Positions 7,815 to 17,007 are shown, counted from the stretch's first letter. The stretch is 37,087 nucleotides of DNA from Streptomyces ipomoeae 91-03 (GCF_000317595.1 NZ_AEJC01000632.1:1-37087); one strand, 5' to 3'. Numbers and translations are program-made. The notes: generated by a model from the letters alone, not told the origin.

Positions 7815-8750
7815 CTCCTGCGCGGCCCGGGAGGCGGCAGGCTCGGCCACGCTCGCGAGGACGGCGAGGCGGCGTACGCGGTCAGCGCGTACGGATCTTG
7901 CGGCGGGCTGTCCGGCCAGGGCTGAGGCGACAAGGGCTGCCAGGGGGACCTCATGCCCCTTCCGTACTCGCGAACCTCGGCCGGCAGGCCGTCTGCCACG
8001 CCGAGACAGAACTGGACGGAGACCAGACGCGCGGTCGGCGCGGCCAGAGAGGAGAAGGGTGGCAGGACGCCCTCGTCCGGCGAAAGGGAGCCGAGCACAT
8101 CGTCGCCGCGACCGGCACGGAGTCGAACTCGACGCCGCCACCGGTCGCCAGCCGCTGGCCGAAGGTGTCCCTGCCGCTGCCCGCTCACGACGCCCGGGCA
8201 GGCGGGGTCGACGAGGACGGCCAGCGGCTCACCGGTGCCGTACTTGGCGGCCCGGACCACCAGCCGGTCGGCGATCCCGGCCCCGGTGGCATACCTCTGG
8301 CAGCCGTTCAGCAGATAGCCGCCCGACATGAGGGTCAGGATGAGCGGTGGTTCGTGTGAGGCGATACCGCCTCCCCGGCACCAGCGCCCCGCTGTCGCAT
8401 CCCGCTCGATGCGGGCGGCACGGGTGGGGCCGGCGAAGAACCGGGCGCTGAAGGACAGGAAGTAGTGGTTGCCCAGCAGGTGGCCGATGGCCCCGTCGGC
8501 CGCGGCGACGGTACGGACAGCCGTGTAGGCCGTACGCCAGGTCGCGCCCCCTCCTCCGTGCTCGGCCGGTGCCAACAGTGTCAGCAGCCCCGACTCACGC
8601 AGCCGTGCGACCTCCTCGAGCGGTGCCTTGCCGACCTGTTCGCGCTCGACCGCGTCCGTGGCCAGGTCGTCCGCCAACTCACGGGCTATGTGCAGCCAGT
8701 CGACCTGCCCGGCCTCCCGCGTCGGTCACCTCGTCCGCCGTGACCGTCAT
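7815..8750 (-). pseudogene. Broken SfnB/DszC-type monooxygenase gene
   Basis: It is similar along most of its length to the intact SfnB-like protein at 13473-14648: ESGLLTLLAPAEHGGGG, TWRTAYTAVRTVAA, GHLLGNHYFLS, GYLLNGCQRYATGAGIADRL and GSLSPDEG. The likely ATG is at 8750 in another frame. There are at least three frameshifts: one near 8690-8710, one near 8165-8180, and a compensating one near 8100. The last 100 or so residues are lost, replaced by the integrase fragment. It is a dead paralogue of the acyl-CoA-dehydrogenase-fold, FMNH2-dependent organosulfur monooxygenases in this window. Confidence 0.75.
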
Positions 8751-8802
8751 GCCCGTACCCGCTTCATGGGACTGCGGCTGTCGCTACAGCTCAGTGCTGT
8801 GG

Positions 8803-10311
8803 TCATGGCGTCTTCCTCCAGGGGACCGAGGACGACACGGTGCCCGGCGAGGCGGCGTGGGAGTGCTGCAGCGGTGCGCGGTGACGCGTCGGCTTCATCT
8901 GCGCTCCGGCTGATTCGCGCTCTCGGATGGCTAGTTCGCGATGGCGGGCTGCCGGATGGTCGTCCCGGACCCGGGGGCTGCCGACCGGGCCGTGGAGGCG
9001 CTCGCGGAGCGTGGCGCCGCCGGACGGGGCCGGGAGCCTGCCGCGGCTGCGCAGTTCCGGGACGACGAGGTCGACGAAGTCGGCGAAGGTGCCCGGGGTG
9101 GTGGCGTAGGCGAGGTTGAAGCCGTCGACGTCGGCTTCCTCGACCCAGCGCTCCAGTTCGTCGGCGACCGTCGCCGGGGAGCCCACCACCACGGGGCCGA
9201 TGCCGCCGATGCCCAGGTAGCGGGCGACCTGGTCGGGGGTCCAGCGGCGGGTCGGATCGGCGGTGGAGAAGATCGCGAGGGCCGAGCGCACGGCGTCGGT
9301 GTCGACGTACTCCAGCGGCTGGTCCGGGGCGAGTTCGGACAGGTCGAGTCCGCTCCAGCCGCCGTAGAGGGCCAGGGCGCCCTCGTAGGAGGCGTACGAG
9401 ATGAGGTCGTCGTACTTGGCGCGGGCCTCCTCGTCGGTGGGGGCGGTGATGGCTGTGAGCAGGATGAAGATCTTGACGCTGTACGGGTCGCGGCCCTCCG
9501 CGGCGGCCCTCGCGCGGATGTCGTCGACGACGCGACGGGTGGCCTGCGGGTTGACGGCGTTGATGAAGACGCCCTCGCCGTGCCGGGCGGCGAAGGCCCG
9601 GCCGCGCGGGGAGGCGCCGGCCTGGAAAATGACCGGAGTGCGCTGCGGGGACGGCTCGGAGAGGAACACGCCCGGAACGGTGAAGTGGCGGCCCTTGTGG
9701 GCGATGTCGCGGATGCGGGTGGGGTCCGTGTAGATGCCCCGCTCCCGGTCGCGCACGACCGCGTCGTCGTCCCAGGAGTACTCCCAGAGCTTGTAGCAGA
9801 CCTCCAGGAACTCCTCCGCGACCTCGTAGCGGTCGTCGTGCGCGACCTGTTCGCCGAGGCCCAGGTTGCGGGCGGCGCTCTCCAGGTAGGAGGTGACGAC
9901 GTTCCAGGCGATCCGGCCCTTGGTGAGGTGGTCGAGGGTGGTGAGGGTGCGGGCGAGCTTGTACGGCTGCTCGTAGGTGAGGGACACCGTGATGCCGAAG
10001 CCGAGGCGTTCGGTCACCGCGGCCATCGCCGAGACGGCGGGCAGCGGGTCGGACAGCGGGATCTGCGCGCCCTGCCGGACGGCGGCGTCACGCGAGCCCT
10101 GGTAGACGTCGTACACGCCGAGCACGTCGGCGATGAAGAGGGAGTCGAAGCCACCGCGGTCCAGCAGCCGCGCCAGGTCGGTCCAGTAGGCGAGGTCGGT
10201 GTAGCGGTGTGCCTGGTCGTCGGGGTGGCGCCACAGGCCGGGCGACTGGTGGCCGACGCAGGCCATGTCGAAGGCGTTCAGATGGATACGACGCTGGTGG
10301 GCGCGGGTCAC
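8803..10311 (-). CDS. DmoA-like FMNH2-dependent monooxygenase (LLM, NtaA/SnaA/DszA group)
   Basis: This is a luciferase-like TIM-barrel monooxygenase. It opens with IHLNAFDMACVGHQSPGLW and has YWTDLARLLDRGGFDSLF, GVYDVYQGS, LDHLTKGRIAWNVVTSYL and LSEPSPQRTPVIFQAG. These match the dimethyl-sulfide monooxygenase DmoA and its relatives more closely than DszA or NtaA. The expected reaction is O2- and FMNH2-dependent cleavage of a thioether C-S bond; the substrate is not proven. The GTG start at 10311 overlaps the preceding permease stop (GTGA). The frame is 502 codons, about 40 longer than relatives; the last part (after about DDHPAARH) is unlike the family and may be an acquired tail. It is the last gene of the ssuE-headed operon, and reduced flavin probably comes from SsuE. 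Confidence 0.8.
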   Translation of the reverse strand: MTRAHQRRIHLNAFDMACVGHQSPGLWRHPDDQAHRYTDLAYWTDLARLLDRGGFDSLFIADVLGVYDVYQGSRDAAVRQGAQIPLSDPLPAVSAMAAVTERLGFGITVSLTYEQPYKLARTLTTLDHLTKGRIAWNVVTSYLESAARNLGLGEQVAHDDRYEVAEEFLEVCYKLWEYSWDDDAVVRDRERGIYTDPTRIRDIAHKGRHFTVPGVFLSEPSPQRTPVIFQAGASPRGRAFAARHGEGVFINAVNPQATRRVVDDIRARAAAEGRDPYSVKIFILLTAITAPTDEEARAKYDDLISYASYEGALALYGGWSGLDLSELAPDQPLEYVDTDAVRSALAIFSTADPTRRWTPDQVARYLGIGGIGPVVVGSPATVADELERWVEEADVDGFNLAYATTPGTFADFVDLVVPELRSRGRLPAPSGGATLRERLHGPVGSPRVRDDHPAARHRELAIRERESAGAQMKPTRHRAPLQHSHAASPGTVSSSVPWRKTP

Positions 10312-11198
10312 TTGAGGGCTCCGGAGGACAGGCCGGCGACGAGCCGGCGCTGGGCGGCCACGGCCAGCACATAGACGGGCGCGATGCCGATGAGGGACAC
10401 GACTGCCTGCTGGCCGAACTCGACGTTCTTGTCGCCCTGGAAGAGCGAGAGCAGCACCGGCAGGGTCTGCGCGCTGCTGTCCTGGGCGAAGCTGAGTGCG
10501 AAGAGGAACTCGTTGTAGCTGAGGAAGAAGCAGATCAGCGCGGCGGCAGCGACACCGGGCGAGATCAGCGGCAGCACCACGCGGCGCAGGCCCGCCCAGG
10601 CGCCGAGCCCGTCGAGCCAGGCCGCCTCCTCGATCTCCTTGGGCACCTTGCGTACGAAGCCGTCGAGGAGCCAGATCGCGACCGGCACGTTGGCAAGCCC
10701 GTCCACGAGGGCGAGCCCGGCGACGGTGTTGTTCAGCTCCAGGTTGCGCAGGAGGTAGAAGAGCGGGAGGACTGCTACGACGGGTGGCGCGCAGTAGCTG
10801 GACAGCACGAGGGTCGCCAGCCTCGCCCCGCGGCGTCCGGCGCGCGCGGTGAAGTACGCGCCCGGAACGGCGATCAGCAGCGTGAGGACGACGGAACCGG
10901 CCGCGACCGTCCAGGAGTTGGCGATGTAGTGGCCGAGGTCGACGGCTCGGAACGCGTCGGGCCAGTTCTGCCAGAAGAGGCGGGAGGGCAACAGCCCGCC
11001 GTTGAGGACGTCGTCGCGGGAGCGCACGGACAGGGAGGCGACGTACAGCACCGGGACGGCCATGAGGAGAGCGATCAGCGCGAGCAGTGCGGTGAGTCCG
11101 GTCCTACGGCGGCGGGTGACGGGGCGGTTGGAGGGCTTGCGGGCGGGTGGCGGTGCCTGCTGTGCCTCCCTGGTCGCTTCGAGCTGGGCCGTGGTCAT
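10308..11198 (-). CDS. CUT1-type ABC transporter permease (MalG-like)
   Basis: This 296-aa inner-membrane permease has a polar N-terminus and six predicted TM helices. The coupling EAA loop reads EEAAWLDGLGAWAGLRRVVLP, which contacts the ATPase. The family (binding-protein-dependent permease, carbohydrate uptake 1) usually imports oligosaccharides or polyols. The 4-nt overlaps at both ends show tight coupling to the partner permease and the DmoA-like gene. No ATPase gene is present in the operon, so a shared MsiK-like ATPase elsewhere is likely, as is usual for Streptomyces CUT1 systems. In this context the cargo may be a sulfur-containing organic compound. Confidence 0.85.
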   Translation of the reverse strand: MTTAQLEATREAQQAPPPARKPSNRPVTRRRRTGLTALLALIALLMAVPVLYVASLSVRSRDDVLNGGLLPSRLFWQNWPDAFRAVDLGHYIANSWTVAAGSVVLTLLIAVPGAYFTARAGRRGARLATLVLSSYCAPPVVAVLPLFYLLRNLELNNTVAGLALVDGLANVPVAIWLLDGFVRKVPKEIEEAAWLDGLGAWAGLRRVVLPLISPGVAAAALICFFLSYNEFLFALSFAQDSSAQTLPVLLSLFQGDKNVEFGQQAVVSLIGIAPVYVLAVAAQRRLVAGLSSGALK

Positions 11199-12085
11199 AC
11201 GGCCACCTCCTCATGCCGCTTCCGGCGCACCGCGACGACGCTCGTGACCAGGCCGATGAGCAGCGAGAACAGCACGGTGGCGGCGGCTGCGCCGCCGACG
11301 TCGAACTCCTGCAGCGCGGTGCGCTGGATGTCGTAGGTGCTGGTGGTCGTGGAGAAGCCGGGACCGCCCGCAGTGACGACGTAGACGATGTCGAACACCT
11401 TGAAGCCGATGACGAGCTTCAGCAGCAGGACGGACAGCAGGGTGGGTTCGACGTACGGCAGGACGATGGACCGGATCGTGCGCCAGCGGCCGGCGCCGTC
11501 GAGGGCGGCGGCCTCGCGCAGGTCGTCCGGGACGCCGAGCAGGGCGGCGTACACGAGCAGCATCACGAACGGCGTCCACTGCCAGCTGTCGATCACGACC
11601 AGGGTCGCGAATGCTCCCGTGCTGCTGCCGAGGGGGTTCACTCCGGGCAGGCCCCCCGCATGCAGCGCGCCGTTGAGCGCGCCGCCGACCGGGGCGAGCA
11701 GCAGCTTCCACGCCACGCCGACCATGACGGGCGGGGTGACCAGAGGCAGCAGCAGGAGGGTCCCCAGCAGGCCGGGGCGCCGGGCCCGGGCGCGCAGCAG
11801 GAGTGCGAGTGCGGTACCCAGCACCAACTGGACCGCGGCGGCGAGCACCGCGAAGAGCACCGAGCGCCACAGCGAGCCGGTGAACGACTGGCTCTCGAGC
11901 GCCGTGCGGAAGTTGTCGAACCCGGTCCAGCGTTGCAGCGGACGGGCGAGCGTGGAGTCGGTGAAGGCCAGGCCGATGACGTAGACGAGCGGGTAGGCGG
12001 CGAAGACCGCGAGGAAGACCCCGGACGGCGCGGCGAGCGCGCCGGGGACCCGTACGGCGGACTTCACCCGGGCGGTATCGCTCAT
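11195..12085 (-). CDS. CUT1-type ABC transporter permease (MalF-like)
   Basis: This 296-aa partner permease has six predicted TM helices. The EAA loop is REAAALDGAGRWRTIRSIVLP, and VYVVTAGGPGFSTTT is typical of MalF-type subunits. The ATG at 12085 overlaps the solute-binding-protein stop by 4 nt. The open frame continues much further upstream, but that part overlaps the binding-protein gene out of frame, so it is rejected as coding. With the neighbouring permease and lipoprotein it forms an importer of undetermined substrate. Confidence 0.85.
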   Translation of the reverse strand: MSDTARVKSAVRVPGALAAPSGVFLAVFAAYPLVYVIGLAFTDSTLARPLQRWTGFDNFRTALESQSFTGSLWRSVLFAVLAAAVQLVLGTALALLLRARARRPGLLGTLLLLPLVTPPVMVGVAWKLLLAPVGGALNGALHAGGLPGVNPLGSSTGAFATLVVIDSWQWTPFVMLLVYAALLGVPDDLREAAALDGAGRWRTIRSIVLPYVEPTLLSVLLLKLVIGFKVFDIVYVVTAGGPGFSTTTSTYDIQRTALQEFDVGGAAAATVLFSLLIGLVTSVVAVRRKRHEEVAV

Positions 12086-13449
12086 CCCTTCGTTCCCTTG
12101 AGCTCCTTGGCCCAGGCCCGCTGCGCGTTCTGCAGGGCGGTCTTCGCGCTCTGCTTGCCCTGCAGGCCGAGCGCGAGTTCGTCCACGAGGGTCTGGAGCA
12201 GGTCCGGGGCCTTCGGCACGGTCGGCCAGGGCAGGGGGTCGCCCGCGAGGCCGGTGCGGACGACCTCGTAGGAGTCGGGCGAGTTCTTGCGGAACGCCGT
12301 CGAGTTGAGGGTGCTGGTGCGGATCGGGTCGGCGCCGGCGTCGGGCTGGGCGAGCACGAGGAGGTTCTGCTGTGCGGCGGTGGCCCACTTGATGAAGGCG
12401 GCGGCTGCCTCCTTCTGCTTCGACGCCGTGGACACCGCGAGGCCGAAGCCCGCGTCCAGCGAGGTGCGCGGCTTGGTGTTGTCGCCGCCGACCGGGAGCG
12501 TGGTGACGGCCCACTTGTCGACGACCTTGGACTGCTTGGGGTCCTGGGCGCGCTTGGCGAAGTCTGTCCAGAAGTCGAGCATGGCGCCCTTGCCGTCGAG
12601 GAAGGCGGGCAGCGCCTGGTCGAAGCCGATCTGCAGCGGGGTGGGCAGGGCGTACGGGGCGGCGTCGAACAGTACCTGGGCGGCGGCGATCGCCTCCGGG
12701 GTGTCGAGCGTCGGTGCGCCCGACTCGTCGAGGAACGAACCTCCGTATCCCGCGAGGCGGTTGGCGAAGTCGCAGCCGAGGATGACCGGGACCTGCTGGG
12801 CCTCGATGATGGTGCCGTAGTACGTGCCCTTGGCGTCCTTGGTGATCTTCGCGGCGATGTCGTTGTACTCGTCCCAGGTCCTGGGCGCCTCGACCTTGTG
12901 CCGTTCGAAGATCTCGGTGTTGTAGAAGAGGATGTGGGTGTCGCCGTCGTAGGGCAGTCCCCAGCGCTTGCCGTCGTACTGGGTGTAGGTGTCGTACAGG
13001 GACGGCAGGAAGTCGCTCTCCTCGATGTCCTTGTGCGCCTTGATGTACGCGGTCAGGTCCTCGATGACGCCGCCCTCGGCGAGGGTGCCGACGGCCGCGT
13101 ACCAGTACATGAAGACGTCGAACTGGCCCGCCCCGGACTGCACGTCGAGCACGGCCTTGGCCGTGAGCTTGTCGTAGGGCACGGGAGTCACCTTCAGCTT
13201 GGCGCCGGTGGCTTCCTCGAAGGGCTTGCTCAGGTACTGGAAGGACAGGGCGTTGGGCTGGTTGGCGAGGATCTTGAGGGTGACGCCGTCCAGGTCGGGC
13301 TTGGCGGTCGGGTCGAGCGCTGCGGAGTCGGAGCCGCCGCAGGCGGTGAGGAGCGGGCCGGCCGCGGTGAGGGCGGCGGCGCTTGCGGTGGCACGCAGGA
13401 GCGTTCTGCGGGAAAGCTGGGACAGCGGCGAGCGCCGGGACGCGGGCAT
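12082..13449 (-). CDS. CUT1-type solute-binding lipoprotein
   Basis: This is a 455-aa family 1 extracellular solute-binding protein. A twin-arginine motif S-R14-R15-T-L-L and a hydrophobic stretch precede a lipobox LTAC with Cys37, so it is probably Tat-exported and lipid-anchored. The mature part has the expected features: ILANQPNALSFQYL, FDVFMYWYAAVG, WGLPYDGDTHILFYN and GAMLDFWTDFAK. It captures the ligand for the two downstream permeases. Ligand specificity cannot be read from sequence; the operon context of SsuD, SfnB and DmoA types argues for an organosulfur compound, perhaps a sulfonated sugar or polyol. Confidence 0.85.
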   Translation of the reverse strand: MPASRRSPLSQLSRRTLLRATASAAALTAAGPLLTACGGSDSAALDPTAKPDLDGVTLKILANQPNALSFQYLSKPFEEATGAKLKVTPVPYDKLTAKAVLDVQSGAGQFDVFMYWYAAVGTLAEGGVIEDLTAYIKAHKDIEESDFLPSLYDTYTQYDGKRWGLPYDGDTHILFYNTEIFERHKVEAPRTWDEYNDIAAKITKDAKGTYYGTIIEAQQVPVILGCDFANRLAGYGGSFLDESGAPTLDTPEAIAAAQVLFDAAPYALPTPLQIGFDQALPAFLDGKGAMLDFWTDFAKRAQDPKQSKVVDKWAVTTLPVGGDNTKPRTSLDAGFGLAVSTASKQKEAAAAFIKWATAAQQNLLVLAQPDAGADPIRTSTLNSTAFRKNSPDSYEVVRTGLAGDPLPWPTVPKAPDLLQTLVDELALGLQGKQSAKTALQNAQRAWAKELKGTKG

Positions 13450-13472
13450 GGGGTGGTTCTCCTGGTTTGTGC

Positions 13473-14648
13473 TTACGTGTACAGGGTGAACGGCGGGTGC
13501 GTGCCGTTGAGGTAGTAGTCGCCGACCTCGCGGAGCTTGTAGGCGACCGGGTCGTGCAGGGTGTGGGTGCGGACGTTGCGCCAGAACCGGTCGAAGCCGT
13601 ACGCGGAGGCGGTGGACCGGGCTCCGGTGACCTCCAGAATTCGGGCGGTGATGTCGAGAGCGGCCTTGGTCGCGGCGACCTTGGCGGTGGCGACGACGAC
13701 GGCGATCTCGCCACGCTCGTCGTCGGTGAGGTCCGGTCCGCGGTCTAGGCCGCGCTGGACCGCTTCGGCCGCGTGGTCCGCGAGGAGGCGCACCGAGCGT
13801 GCGGAGACGGCGAGTTCACCGTAAGTGGCCAGCGTGTACGGGTCCTGGGTGGCGGAGTCGACGCCCGACAGCAGCCAGGGGCGGGTGGTGGTGCGGGTGT
13901 AGTCGGCTGCCGCGGCGAGGGCGCCCTCGGCGATGCCCAGGTAGAAGTGGACGAAGACCAGTTGGATCGCGGGGGTGACGAGGGTGGCGAACGGGGACAG
14001 GGCGCCCTCGTCCTGGGCCAGGGAGCCGATGATGTCGTCCGCCGCCACGGGTACCGCGTGGAACTCCACGCTGCCGCTTGCCGACAGCCGCTGCCCGAAG
14101 TTGTCCCAGTCGTCGTCGCGTACGACTCCGGGGTGGGCGGGGTCGAGGAACACGACGACGGGTTCGCCGGTGTCGGTCCGTGTGGCGCCGGCGACGAGAC
14201 GGTCGGCCACCCGGGCGCCGGTGGCGAAGCTCTTGCGCCCGTCGAGTCGGAAGCCGTCGCCGTCGGGGGTCAGGGTGACGTCCGGGTCGCGCGGGTTGAA
14301 CGCGCCGCCCCACAGCCACTGGCCCTCGGCGGCGGCCCGCTCCAGGCGCTCGATGGTGGCGGGCTCGCCGAAGAAGCGCGGGTTCCAGGACAACAGGTAG
14401 TGGTAGCCGAGGAGTTGGCCGATGGAGCCGTCCCCGGCGGCGATCTCACGGATGACGGCGTAGGCGGTGCGCCAGTCCGCTCCCCCGCCGCCGTACTCGG
14501 CGGGGACGAGGAGGGTGAGCAGGCCGGCCGCGCGCAGCCGCTCGGCCTCCTCGAAGGGCGGCTTGTTGGCCTTGTCGCGTTCGGCGGCGTCCTGAGCGAG
14601 ATCGGCGGCGACGGCGCGGGCGATACCGACCCAGTCGGTGGTGGTCAT
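13473..14648 (-). CDS. SfnB/DszC-type FMNH2-dependent monooxygenase (acyl-CoA dehydrogenase fold)
   Basis: This 391-aa protein belongs to the acyl-CoA-dehydrogenase-fold family, which includes SfnB and the dibenzothiophene monooxygenase DszC. Landmarks are AAGLLTLLVPAEYGGGGADW, QLLGYHYLLSWNPRFFG, GFRLDGRKSFATGARVADRL, and near the end GFDRFWRNVRTHTLHDPVAYK. The T-H-T-L-H-D-P ending is typical of the SfnB/DszC group, which uses reduced flavin and O2 rather than CoA esters. The ATG at 14648 is chosen over the longer open frame, whose start region is Arg/Pro-rich. It is an intact paralogue of the broken gene at 7815-8750 and lies 20-25 nt from both neighbours in the operon. Confidence 0.82.
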   Translation of the reverse strand: MTTTDWVGIARAVAADLAQDAAERDKANKPPFEEAERLRAAGLLTLLVPAEYGGGGADWRTAYAVIREIAAGDGSIGQLLGYHYLLSWNPRFFGEPATIERLERAAAEGQWLWGGAFNPRDPDVTLTPDGDGFRLDGRKSFATGARVADRLVAGATRTDTGEPVVVFLDPAHPGVVRDDDWDNFGQRLSASGSVEFHAVPVAADDIIGSLAQDEGALSPFATLVTPAIQLVFVHFYLGIAEGALAAAADYTRTTTRPWLLSGVDSATQDPYTLATYGELAVSARSVRLLADHAAEAVQRGLDRGPDLTDDERGEIAVVVATAKVAATKAALDITARILEVTGARSTASAYGFDRFWRNVRTHTLHDPVAYKLREVGDYYLNGTHPPFTLYT

Positions 14649-14668
14649 GGTCGTTCGGTCCTCTGTCC

Positions 14669-15853
14669 TCAGACGATTCCGTTGGCGGGTGGGTGGACGC
14701 CGTTCAGGGCGTGGTTGCCGAGGTGCTGGATCTTCCAGCGGCGCGGGTCGTGCAGAGTGTGGGTGCGGGCGTTGCGCCAATGGCGGTCCAGGCCACGGCC
14801 GCCGGTCACGGACCGGGTGCCGATGAGGGCGAAGACATCGTTCGCCACGGTCAGTGAGGCCGTGTCGGCCTGGGCGCGGGCGGCGGTGACGGCGAGGGAG
14901 GCCTCGGCTGCGAGTTCTTCGTCGGCAGGGGCGCGGCGAGCGGCGTCGATGGCGGTGCCCGCCCGGTCGAGGAGGGCTTCGGCGGCGCGCACGAGCAGGG
15001 CCAGTTCGCCGAACTGCTGGATCACCAGCGGCTCCTCGCTCGCCCGGTCGACGCCCGACTCGCCCCACGGCCGGGCAAGGGTCCGGATCAGCTCGCCGCC
15101 CTCCTCCAGCGCCGCGCGGGCGATGCCGGTGTCGACGGCCGCGTGGATGAACTGGCCGAAGGCGCCGAAGACTTCGGGTCGTTCGAAGGTGAGGTGATGG
15201 GGCACGACCCGGTCGGCAGGCACGTGCACGTCCTTCAGCCGCACGGTGCCGCTGGCGGTGCCACGCTGCCCGATGCCGTCCCAGTCGTCGACGACGGTGA
15301 CACCGGGGGCGTCGTGGGGGATGAAGGCGGCGGTGAGGGTGTCGTCCGGGGCGAGCGCGAAGACCGGGATCCAGTGGGCGAACAGGGCGCCGGTGGAGTA
15401 GTTCTTGGTGCCGGTGAGGGTGTACGAGCCGTCGGGCCGGGGCTGAAGGCGGGTGGCGAACTCCAGCGCGTGCCGGGTGCCCTTCTCCGCCAGGGCGTTG
15501 CCGAACCTGCGTCCGGCCAGCAACTCGGCGTAGAAGAAGTCGCGTTGCTCCGCCGTCCCGTTCTCCTTCAGCACTTCCACGAAGAAGAAGTGGTTCTGCG
15601 GGATCTGGCCGATGCTGGAGTCGGCCGCCGACAGCAACCGGACGACCTCGCCCAGGGTGCGGGCGCTGACCTCGGCTCCTCCGTGGGAGCGGGGCACGGT
15701 GATGCCGAGCAGCCCGGAGTCCGACAGTGCGTCGAGTTCCGCGTGCGGCAGGATGCGTTCGGCGTCGCGCAGGGCGGCCTCACGGGCGAACTTGGCTGCC
15801 AGCTCGGCGGCGACGGCGACCGCCTCGGCGTCGTCGGCGATCACATGGGTCAT
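14669..15853 (-). CDS. SfnB-family sulfur acquisition oxidoreductase
   Basis: This 394-aa acyl-CoA-dehydrogenase-fold protein starts THVIADDAEAVAVAAELA, a characteristic SfnB-family N-terminus. It has SDSGLLGITVPRSHGGAEV, IGQIPQNHFFFVEVL, TKNYSTGALFAHWIPVFA, GVTVVDDWDGIGQRGTASG and HWRNARTHTLHDPRRWK. It is predicted to use FMNH2/O2 in sulfone or related organosulfur oxidation for sulfur supply. Its ATG overlaps the ssuD stop by 4 nt. It is closely related to the product of 17092-18288 and more distant from that of 13473-14648. Confidence 0.85.
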   Translation of the reverse strand: MTHVIADDAEAVAVAAELAAKFAREAALRDAERILPHAELDALSDSGLLGITVPRSHGGAEVSARTLGEVVRLLSAADSSIGQIPQNHFFFVEVLKENGTAEQRDFFYAELLAGRRFGNALAEKGTRHALEFATRLQPRPDGSYTLTGTKNYSTGALFAHWIPVFALAPDDTLTAAFIPHDAPGVTVVDDWDGIGQRGTASGTVRLKDVHVPADRVVPHHLTFERPEVFGAFGQFIHAAVDTGIARAALEEGGELIRTLARPWGESGVDRASEEPLVIQQFGELALLVRAAEALLDRAGTAIDAARRAPADEELAAEASLAVTAARAQADTASLTVANDVFALIGTRSVTGGRGLDRHWRNARTHTLHDPRRWKIQHLGNHALNGVHPPANGIV

Positions 15854-17007
15854 CGCGCGCTCCCGGCACCGGCGAAGGGGACCTGGGCTGCGGGGGCCGC
15901 CGGATGCCCGTACGGGTGCCGCCAAAGCCCCTGTGCCTGAAGCTTCGGCAGCACGCCCTCGCCGAACCAGTAGGCCTCTTCCAGGTGCGGGTAGCCGGAG
16001 AGGACGAACTCGTCGATGCCGAGGGCGTGGTACTCCTTGATGCGCTCGGCGACCTCGTCGTGGCTGCCGACCAGGGCGGTGCCCGCGCCCCCGCGGACCA
16101 GGCCGATGCCGGCCCAGAGGTTGGGGTGGATCTCCAGGGCGTCCCGGCTGCCGCCGTGCAGGGCGAGCATGCGCTGCTGGCCCTCGGACTCGCTGCGGGC
16201 GAGCCCCGCCTGGACGGACGCCACGGTGTCGGGGTCGAAACCGTCGAGGAGCCGGTTCGCCTCGGCCCACGCCTGCTCGGAGGTGTCGCGGGTGATGACG
16301 TGCAGCCGGATGCCGAAGCGGAGAGTGCGGCCTTCCTTGGCGGCCAGCCCCCGGATCCAGGCGATCTTCTCGGCGACCTTGGCGGGCGGCTCGCCCCAGG
16401 TGAGGTAGACGTCGACGTGCCGGGCCGCGACCTCGCCTGCGATGGGTGAGGAGCCGCCGAAGTACACCTCGGGGACGGGGTCCGGCAGGCGGGCCAGCGT
16501 GGCGTCCTCGACCCGGAGGTGCTCACCGGCCAGGGCGACGGTCTTGCCCTCCCACAATCCCCGTACGATCTCCAGGAATTCACCGGTACGGCGGTAGCGG
16601 TCGTCCTTGTCCAGGAAGTCGCCGTAGGCCCGCTGCTCGTGGCTCTCGCCGCCCGTGACGACGTTCAGCAGCAGCCGCCCGCCACTCTGCCGCTGGAAAG
16701 TGGACGCCATCTGCGCGGCGAGCGTGGGCGAGACGAAGCCGGGCCGGAAAGCGACGAGGAACTTCAGGCGTTCGGTGTTCTGGCTGACCATCGCGGTGGT
16801 CAGCCAGGCGTCCTCGCACCAGGCACCGGTCGGCGTGAGCGCGCCGACGAAGCCGAGATCCTCGGCGGCGCGGGCGATCTGGCTCAGGTAGGCGACCGTG
16901 GGCGGCCGGTCCCGTCCGGAGGCGGTGGCCGGCGTGCCGTGTCCGCCGCCGACGACGTGGCGGCTGTCGCCGTTGGTGGGCAGGAACCAGTGGAAGGTGA
17001 GGGACAC
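15850..17007 (-). CDS. ssuD: FMNH2-dependent alkanesulfonate monooxygenase
   Basis: This 385-aa luciferase-like monooxygenase has the SsuD features. The N-terminus is FHWFLPTNGDSR, followed by FVGALTPTGAWCEDAWLT, LVAFRPGFVSPTLAAQMA, QRQSGGRLLLNVVTGGE and VYFGGSSPIAGEVAA. The C-terminus has DEFVLSGYPHLEEAYWFGE, the loop-closing SsuD pattern. The reaction is desulfonation of alkanesulfonates to an aldehyde and sulfite with FMNH2 and O2. The reductase partner SsuE is encoded two genes upstream. It is preceded by an 84-nt spacer rich in GATCAGG repeats and coupled to the following SfnB gene. Confidence 0.9.
   Translation of the reverse strand: MSLTFHWFLPTNGDSRHVVGGGHGTPATASGRDRPPTVAYLSQIARAAEDLGFVGALTPTGAWCEDAWLTTAMVSQNTERLKFLVAFRPGFVSPTLAAQMASTFQRQSGGRLLLNVVTGGESHEQRAYGDFLDKDDRYRRTGEFLEIVRGLWEGKTVALAGEHLRVEDATLARLPDPVPEVYFGGSSPIAGEVAARHVDVYLTWGEPPAKVAEKIAWIRGLAAKEGRTLRFGIRLHVITRDTSEQAWAEANRLLDGFDPDTVASVQAGLARSESEGQQRMLALHGGSRDALEIHPNLWAGIGLVRGGAGTALVGSHDEVAERIKEYHALGIDEFVLSGYPHLEEAYWFGEGVLPKLQAQGLWRHPYGHPAAPAAQVPFAGAGSAR

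Noticed and set aside
8941..10374. Long plus-strand frames opposite the DmoA-like gene and similar antisense frames across 9-36 kb
   Set aside because: They are Val/Gly/Asp/Arg-rich mirror frames of real minus-strand genes, as expected in very GC-rich DNA; no motifs or ribosome sites.
11195..13714. A very long open frame (839 codons) ending in the MalF-like permease
   Set aside because: The first 540 codons overlap the binding-protein gene out of frame and are Arg/Pro/His-rich; the real permease starts at the ATG at 12085, coupled to the binding-protein stop.
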